Shown piece after piece: positions 6,231-10,315 of a DNA stretch of 10,315 bases. The notes under the pieces were generated by a model, which ran no database searches, was not told where the DNA came from, and saw only the letters and a program-made list of their open reading frames with translations. The first letter of the stretch is position 1; every line of letters begins with the position of its first letter. The position numbers and the translations under genes are program-made. This DNA comes from an uncultured Lachnospiraceae bacterium (GTDB lineage: Bacteria > Bacillota > Clostridia > Lachnospirales > Lachnospiraceae), in contig CALYSH010000030.1 in NCBI GenBank assembly GCA_945485625.1, forward strand, positions 1 through 10,315, given 5' to 3'.

Positions 6231-7055
6231 CTAATACTCCTCAATATTGATGGTCTTTGCAGAAAGAATACCATACTGAATGATGGAATTGGCAAAGTGC
6301 TTAAACTTCTCAGCTCCGTCACTGACAAAGAACTGATACTGGTTGGAGCCTAATGCAGGAGGTGTGGTCTGTAAAAGATTATTCTTCTCCAGCATCTCCT
6401 TTAATTCCCTTGCAGTTTCATAGGCCGGATTGACCAAGGTAACACCCTCTCCCATAATCTTCGCCACCGTGGAATGAATCAGCGGGTAATGGGTACAACC
6501 AAGAATCAAGGTATCGATATCAATATCAATCAGCTCGGACAGGTACCGCCTGGCAATCTCATCCGTTACGGGATCCTGCCATAATCCCTCCTCAACCAGA
6601 GGACAAAACAAGGGACATGCCTTGCCGTAGATGGTTGCCTCCGGGTTAATTTCCTTTATGTACTGTGTATATATCTGGCTTCCGATAGTGGCCTCCGTAC
6701 CGATTACACCAATCTTTCCGTTCCTGGTCGCATCGCTTGCCACCTTTGCGCCGGGCTTCACCACACCGATGATGGGAATGTCGATTTCTTTCTCCAGCGT
6801 ATCCAGTGCATAGGCACTGGCCGTATTACAGGCCACTACAATAGTCTTTACATCATAGGTTTTTAAAAAACGCACAATCTGCTTGGAAAATCTAGTAATG
6901 GTTTCCCTGGACTTGCTTCCGTAGGGCACTCTGGCCGTGTCCCCAAAATATACAATTCTTTCATTTGGAATCTGACGCATAATCTCCCTGGCCACGGTAA
7001 GTCCGCCCACTCCGGAATCAAACACTCCGATCGGCGCATCTGCTATATTTATCAT
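6231..7055 (-). CDS. murI: Glutamate racemase
   Basis: Cytoplasmic, cofactor-independent enzyme that turns L-glutamate into D-glutamate for peptidoglycan. The 274-residue length is usual. Visible motifs are GVFDSGVGGLT (with D13), YFGDTARVPYG (36-46), VVACNTASA (73-81) with catalytic C76, and LGCTHYPLI (185-193) with catalytic C187, followed by H189. The start ATG 7053-7055 is preceded by AAAGGAGA at 7067-7074. Its 12-nt spacing is somewhat long, but no other in-frame start codon is nearby. That ribosome site overlaps the TGA stop of the small membrane protein gene (7074-7076), which suggests coupled translation. The DUF1934 gene follows 3 nt downstream. Confidence 0.97.
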   Translation of the reverse strand: MINIADAPIGVFDSGVGGLTVAREIMRQIPNERIVYFGDTARVPYGSKSRETITRFSKQIVRFLKTYDVKTIVVACNTASAYALDTLEKEIDIPIIGVVKPGAKVASDATRNGKIGVIGTEATIGSQIYTQYIKEINPEATIYGKACPLFCPLVEEGLWQDPVTDEIARRYLSELIDIDIDTLILGCTHYPLIHSTVAKIMGEGVTLVNPAYETARELKEMLEKNNLLQTTPPALGSNQYQFFVSDGAEKFKHFANSIIQYGILSAKTINIEEY

Positions 7056-7073
7056 TTGATACGATATCTCCTT

Positions 7074-7361
7074 TCAACCCTTTTTCAGGGAACAGAGAAA
7101 CTCCCATAATTTACTGCGGAACCGAATCTGCTTCGGGCTGGCTTTCTGCAGGAGCAGATAAATATCCTCCTCGGTTTCTTCCTCGGATTCCTCCCCGCTT
7201 TCTTCCTCCGTCTCCCCGTCCGTATAGACGATGCGATAGGTTTCCGGAAGCAATGTGTATTCCGGGTACAGAAAGCTCCAAAATCCCGCCATCAACATGG
7301 CTCCCAAGAATACTCTGTATCTCTGCCAGCTTCTGATCCATTTCTGTTTCATATCCTTCAT
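7074..7361 (-). CDS. Small acidic single-pass membrane protein, unknown function
   Basis: A 95-residue protein that I do not recognise. Residues 1-16 are basic (MKDMKQKWIRSWQRYR), residues about 17-33 are hydrophobic (VFLGAMLMAGFWSFLYP), and residues 50-66 are almost all acidic (TEEESGEESEEETEED). A basic, amphipathic C-terminus follows. The positive-inside rule suggests the N-terminus is in the cytoplasm and the acidic region outside. ATG 7359-7361 has GGGAGG 4 nt upstream, rather close; a second in-frame ATG at 7350-7352 would be 13 nt away. A competing frame beginning at TTG 7365 has no membrane segment or other sign of being real. The gene lies between the GntR regulator and murI, on the same strand as both, and its stop overlaps the murI ribosome site. 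Confidence 0.7.
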   Translation of the reverse strand: MKDMKQKWIRSWQRYRVFLGAMLMAGFWSFLYPEYTLLPETYRIVYTDGETEEESGEESEEETEEDIYLLLQKASPKQIRFRSKLWEFLCSLKKG

Positions 7362-7411
7362 GCAACCTCCCTTTCTATATATGGGAGTATTGCCGTTTCA
7401 TTTCACCTTAT

Positions 7412-8107
7412 TCACACAAACCGGTTGTGTTTTTCTTTCTCTAATCGAATCTGCTGGATAATCGCCTTCTTTTGATTATCAATATGAGTTTCTGCCGCTC
7501 TGGAGGCAGTCTCCTTATCCTTTTTCAGAATGCTTTCGTATATGATTCTATGCTCCTCCACCAGATTTTCATGCCGGCTGGAATCCTTAATATATTCAAA
7601 ACGATAACGGTACATCTGCTCGGACAGATTATTGACCAGCTGAATCAGTCGGGAATTCCCGGTGGCCTGCACAATGATATCATGAAGCTTCACATCCGCC
7701 TGGGCAATCACCTTATTGTCCCTGGTCTTTACCGCTGCCTCGAAATCACTGCAGGCCTGCTCCAGACGGGCAAGCTCCTCCTCCGTGATACGGTCACAGG
7801 CAAGCTCCACGCACAAGGCATCCAGAGCTCTGCGTACCTCAAGCACATCGCTCATGCTCTTCTCCGTAATCTGTGCGACCTCTGCTCCTCTTCGAGGGAT
7901 CATGGTGACCAGTCCCTCCAGCTCCAGCTTTCGAATCGCCTCACGGATGGGCGTACGACTGACTCCAAGACGCTCTGCGAGATGAATTTCCATCAGACGT
8001 TCACCGGGCTTCAGCTCACCTGTCAGAATGGCCTGACGTAATGTATTAAACACAACATCCCGAAGCGGTAAAAACTCATCCATTTTTATCTGTAACGTAT
8101 CCTTCAT
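7412..8107 (-). CDS. GntR-family transcriptional regulator, FadR/FCD subfamily
   Basis: DNA-binding protein of 231 residues. The N-terminal winged helix-turn-helix covers about residues 14-76 and has the GntR signature: LRQAILTGELKPGERL, then LAERLGVSRTPIREAIRKLE and GLV. The C-terminal FCD effector domain covers about 88-215 and shows the usual metal-binding set, D138, H142, H186 and H208. ATG 8105-8107 is chosen since GGAGGG (8116-8121) is exactly 8 nt upstream; the TTG at 8113 would leave no room. Family members usually sense organic or sugar acids, but the ligand here is unknown. It lies 42 nt downstream of ispE with no terminator between, so it should be on the same transcript. The ispE promoter carries palindromes of a GT-AC type that suit this subfamily, so I infer autoregulation. 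Confidence 0.93.
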   Translation of the reverse strand: MKDTLQIKMDEFLPLRDVVFNTLRQAILTGELKPGERLMEIHLAERLGVSRTPIREAIRKLELEGLVTMIPRRGAEVAQITEKSMSDVLEVRRALDALCVELACDRITEEELARLEQACSDFEAAVKTRDNKVIAQADVKLHDIIVQATGNSRLIQLVNNLSEQMYRYRFEYIKDSSRHENLVEEHRIIYESILKKDKETASRAAETHIDNQKKAIIQQIRLEKEKHNRFV

Positions 8108-8149
8108 CAACAAAACCCTCCAATAAAATACCCATACATCAGTTGCAGA

Positions 8150-9007
8150 TTACCACACCGGCTCCGTCATAAAGATCTGCTTCGCCAATCCGGACTCTGC
8201 CAGAGCCTCATATGCTTTTTGCAGTTCTTCATCCTTCTCATAAATTCCAAATACAGTAGGTCCGCTGCCGCTCATCAGGCTGTTTATGGCTCCCAGTTCC
8301 AGCATCCGGTCTTTGATTTCCCGAATCACCGGATGAAGCGGAATGGTCACACATTCCAGCACATTTCCAAGGCCTGCTGCCACCGCCCTTCCATTTCCCG
8401 ATTCTATGGCACAAACCATGTCATCCACCCCGGGATGGGGCAAGTTCTCCAGCGCATCCAACCCGGTGTAAACCTCCTTTGTGGAAACATTCAGATCCGG
8501 CTTTGCCACCAGAAGCTTCATTGTCGGGCAATTGGGCAGTCTGGTCAGCTTCTCACCGATGCCCTGTGCTCTGGCCGTCCCCCCCAGAATGCAGTAGGGC
8601 ACGTCCGCTCCCAGCTTCACGCCCAGCTCCATCAGGCGTTTCGTCCCCAGCTTCAAACCATAAAGCTCATCCATTGCCATCAAAGTCGCCGCGCAGTCCG
8701 TACTTCCTCCTGCCATTCCGGCAGCAATGGGGATATTCTTTTTCAGAAAGACTCTTAATCCTCCGGTCACCCCGCATTCTTCCTGAATCAGACGAATCGC
8801 CTTATATATCAGATTATTCTCATCCAAGGGAAGCTCCCCGCAGTCGGACTCTAAAACAATCTCTCCATCGGTTCGTTCAAAGGACAGTTCATCGTAAATA
8901 TTTACTGTCTGCATAATCATATCCACCAGATGATAGCCGTTATCCAGTCGTCCGGTTACATCCAGGCTTAAGTTTACCTTTGCATACGCTTTTCTCTGAT
9001 ATCCCAT
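8150..9007 (-). CDS. ispE: 4-diphosphocytidyl-2-C-methyl-D-erythritol kinase
   Basis: Cytoplasmic GHMP-family kinase of the methylerythritol phosphate pathway; it phosphorylates CDP-methylerythritol on the way to isoprenoids, including undecaprenyl carriers and quinone side chains. The chosen start ATG 9005-9007, with GGGAG about 10 nt upstream, gives 285 residues, the usual size. A GTG at 9026-9028 would add seven residues but lacks a ribosome site. Motifs are AYAKVNLSLDV (7-17) with K10, the ATP-binding glycine loop IPIAAGMAGGSTD (92-104), GADVPYCILGG (133-143) with catalytic D135, and LMSGSGPTVFG (244-254). It is the first gene of a likely ispE-gntR unit with its own promoter. Confidence 0.96.
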   Translation of the reverse strand: MGYQRKAYAKVNLSLDVTGRLDNGYHLVDMIMQTVNIYDELSFERTDGEIVLESDCGELPLDENNLIYKAIRLIQEECGVTGGLRVFLKKNIPIAAGMAGGSTDCAATLMAMDELYGLKLGTKRLMELGVKLGADVPYCILGGTARAQGIGEKLTRLPNCPTMKLLVAKPDLNVSTKEVYTGLDALENLPHPGVDDMVCAIESGNGRAVAAGLGNVLECVTIPLHPVIREIKDRMLELGAINSLMSGSGPTVFGIYEKDEELQKAYEALAESGLAKQIFMTEPVW

Positions 9008-9032
9008 TCCTTCCAGGCTCCCGTGCACTTAT

Positions 9033-9049
9033 ATGTATATTGTATACAT
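9033..9049. promoter_or_regulatory. Predicted operator 2, palindrome in the ispE leader
   Basis: ATGTATA (9033-9039) and TATACAT (9043-9049) are perfect 7-bp inverted arms 3 bp apart. The right part also contains TTGTATACAT (9040-9049), with the palindromic core TGTATACA. A GTATAC core is known for some FCD-type GntR regulators such as E. coli UxuR/ExuR. It lies just downstream of the expected transcription start. Binding by the neighbouring regulator is inferred. Confidence 0.5.
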
Positions 9050-9051
9050 GG

Positions 9052-9073
9052 ATTGTATTTAATTATATACAAT
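9052..9073. promoter_or_regulatory. Predicted operator 1, inverted repeat over the ispE -10 box
   Basis: ATTGTAT (9052-9058) and ATACAAT (9067-9073) are perfect 7-bp arms separated by 8 bp. A third copy of ATTGTAT lies at 9039-9045, 13 bp away in direct orientation, inside operator 2. The -10 hexamer (9062-9067) is within this site, so a bound protein would block RNA polymerase. Confidence 0.5.
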
Positions 9074-9090
9074 TTTCCTTCCCTCGTCAA
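9062..9090 (-). promoter_or_regulatory. Predicted ispE promoter
   Basis: On the minus strand TTGACG (9085-9090), a 17-bp spacer and TATAAT (9062-9067) make a near-consensus vegetative promoter. The start of transcription would be near 9055, about 50 nt before the ispE start codon. Two inverted repeats overlap or follow it directly. Confidence 0.75.
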
Positions 9091-9105
9091 CTGCCAAAGC
9101 ATTTT

Positions 9106-9144
9106 GGGGCAAAGTTTCCGGTTTACCATCGGAAACCTTGCCCC
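9106..9144. other. Strong hairpin after the sipL-like stop, without a T-run
   Basis: GGGGCAAAGTTTCCG (9106-9120) and CGGAAACCTTGCCCC (9130-9144) form a 15-bp stem (one G-T pair when read on the minus strand) around a 9-nt loop, starting 9 nt after the stop codon at 9154. Neither strand has a T-tract after the stem: the minus strand continues AAAATGCTTTGG. It may protect the 3' end of the message or act as an atypical terminator. Each arm can also pair locally (TTGCC-TGG-GGCAA; CCAAA-ATGC-TTTGG), so alternative folds exist. Confidence 0.6.
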
Positions 9145-9153
9145 AGGCAATCA

Positions 9154-10315
9154 CTAAACCTTTGAAAGCAGCAGCTTCTCCCCCGGTTGAAGTTCATCGG
9201 AGGAGAGATGATTCATTTCCCGGATCCGGTCCACGGTGATGTAATACTTCTTCCCGATGCTCCACAGATTATCCCCCGGACGCACGGTATAGATTACAAT
9301 GCCGGGCAGGCTTTTCTGCCGTGCAGCATCCAGGTTCTCCACCGACACATTCTGAATCAGCTCCTGCTGAATCTCCTTCCAGATGATAACCCGGAAGGTT
9401 AATACTGCCTTTACTTCCAATTCTTCCCCATCCAGCATGTTCACCTGCAGCTGTTCTACATCGGCTTTCACGCGGAAGTGATCCTCCGGACCATACCCTG
9501 TCATATCCATGGAATACTCATAGGGCAGGCTCTCCCGGACTACCTCATAGGGCATTTCATCATTGCCGGTTACGTACATGACATTCACATCCAGCGTGCC
9601 CTGCATACCCATTTTTCCTTCTGTCAGTTCTTCCCCTGCGGTCGTCAGGCAGCTGTCATAAAACAACACCTGAAGGATTGCCTCCTGACCTTCCTTTGTG
9701 TGGATTCGACCGCTCAGCTTGCTTTTCCCGCACAGACGGTTTCTCATCATCTGCAGGGTTACCGCCTCAGACCTGCATTCCACCTCCTTGGTTACACCAT
9801 ACAGGTCTGAAATCATCTCATATTGACCTTCCTCGTACACATTCATCCCGATATCCAGACTCATCTCAAGGTCAATGCTGCGTTCTTCCCCATCCGGGTC
9901 CGGTTTGGATACCAGCTTCACCGGTCCCTTCACGAATTCCAAATCACCCAGCATTTCCTGAGTCAGTCCGGGACAATCCACCCTTCCGCCAAAAGGAATG
10001 GTCACCTCATAGACACGTACCCCTCTGGTTTCTCCCTCCGCCTCATACAACACGCAGAGGTTAATATCACCCTGCACCTGGAAGGTATCCTCCACTGCTC
10101 TGTATTCCACATCCGACAGACTCACCCTGGAGTCCAGAATCTGATAAATATTGGGGTAACCGGAGGGTAGCATCACCTCTTCCCGTATACGCAGTACATC
10201 CTTCTTCTGTAAAATCAGCTCCGATACGGTTATGGGTGTTCTCCGAAATTGTGCAGCCTCACCGTCTCTTACCTCAATGGGCAGCTCTACCCTGCTGATA
10301 TCATTCAGCCTTCCC
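9154..10315 (-). CDS. sipL: SipL-like spore coat morphogenesis protein (DUF3794 repeats plus LysM), start missing
   Basis: The frame is open to the right edge of the window, so about 386 C-terminal residues are seen. An in-frame GTG/ATG pair at 10171-10176 is internal, since sequence of the same character (GRLNDISRVELPIEV, then ELILQKKDVLRIREEVMLPS) continues upstream of it. The visible part has at least two beta-rich DUF3794-type repeats: one near the right edge to about 9860 with QVQGDINLCVLYEAE, and a second near 9450-9740 with GTLDVNVMYVTG. The last 46 residues or so (about 9157-9300) are a LysM domain, YTVRPGDNLWSIGKKY ending NHLSSDELQPGEKLLL. This order matches C. difficile SipL, which binds the coat ATPase SpoIVA and tethers the coat to the forespore; LysM likely contributes to placement. 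In that species I recall ispE and a GntR gene nearby, which supports the call. Sporulation control cannot be judged because the promoter is outside. Confidence 0.8.
   Translation of the reverse strand, partial: GRLNDISRVELPIEVRDGEAAQFRRTPITVSELILQKKDVLRIREEVMLPSGYPNIYQILDSRVSLSDVEYRAVEDTFQVQGDINLCVLYEAEGETRGVRVYEVTIPFGGRVDCPGLTQEMLGDLEFVKGPVKLVSKPDPDGEERSIDLEMSLDIGMNVYEEGQYEMISDLYGVTKEVECRSEAVTLQMMRNRLCGKSKLSGRIHTKEGQEAILQVLFYDSCLTTAGEELTEGKMGMQGTLDVNVMYVTGNDEMPYEVVRESLPYEYSMDMTGYGPEDHFRVKADVEQLQVNMLDGEELEVKAVLTFRVIIWKEIQQELIQNVSVENLDAARQKSLPGIVIYTVRPGDNLWSIGKKYYITVDRIREMNHLSSDELQPGEKLLLSKV

Noticed and set aside
7111..7365. Alternative 84-codon frame overlapping the small membrane protein gene
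   Set aside because: It starts at TTG, lacks the membrane segment and has low-complexity Gly/Arg content as expected of a shifted frame over an acidic stretch.
7416..7441. ACACAA/TTGTGT hairpin followed by TTTTTCTTTCT on the plus strand, like a terminator
   Set aside because: No plus-strand gene leads into it; it lies within the last codons of gntR and has no T-run in the gntR direction.
10171..10176. GTG/ATG pair as the start of the SipL-like gene
   Set aside because: The frame stays open to the window edge and the upstream translation continues the same domain, so the true start is outside.

Overview
The window looks like chromosome of a spore-forming, Gram-positive Clostridia bacterium, most likely a Lachnospiraceae member. 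The reasons are strong GGAGG-type ribosome sites, moderate GC content, a SipL-type spore coat gene beside ispE, a DUF1934 gene beside murI, and a conserved one-TM protein that I associate with this family. The family assignment is inference; no rRNA or other marker is present.

Layout, left to right. (1) Positions 1-357, minus: an AT-rich, decayed AAA+ ATPase of the AAA_14/DUF4143 kind, with an in-frame stop and a deletion that removes the Walker B region. (2) 485-1872, plus: promoter and aroA (EPSP synthase), apparently monocistronic. (3) 1873-2311: a gap with no intact gene. It holds the C-terminal stub of an ABC-transporter solute-binding protein, then about 240 bp crowded with GC-rich palindromes that share a GCTTCGC core, then a strong terminator for the gene to its right. 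(4) 2312-3550, minus: a secreted lipoprotein with FKBP and trigger-factor C-terminal domains and an acidic tail. (5) 3636-5129, minus: a cardiolipin synthase. (6) 5240-5801, plus: promoter and a conserved one-TM protein of unknown role. (7) 5811-9007, minus: a run read from right to left as ispE, a GntR/FCD regulator, a small acidic membrane protein, murI and a DUF1934 protein. (8) 9154-10315, minus: the C-terminal part of a SipL-like protein (DUF3794 plus LysM), whose start lies beyond the window.

The genes are mainly envelope and housekeeping functions: isoprenoid precursors (ispE), D-glutamate for peptidoglycan (murI), cardiolipin (cls), extracellular folding (trigger-factor-like lipoprotein), aromatic amino acids (aroA) and spore coat attachment (sipL). 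The most specific regulatory signal is at ispE. A near-consensus promoter (TTGACG, 17 bp, TATAAT) has one ATTGTAT/ATACAAT inverted repeat over its -10 box and a second palindrome centred on TGTATACA just downstream. The next gene in the unit encodes a GntR-family repressor, so autoregulation is a reasonable prediction.

I found no CRISPR array, tRNA, rRNA, intact transposase or phage gene. Nothing here is clearly a new multi-gene system. The parts most worth a second look are the ispE operator region, the palindromic element at 2009-2245, and the secreted trigger-factor-like protein.
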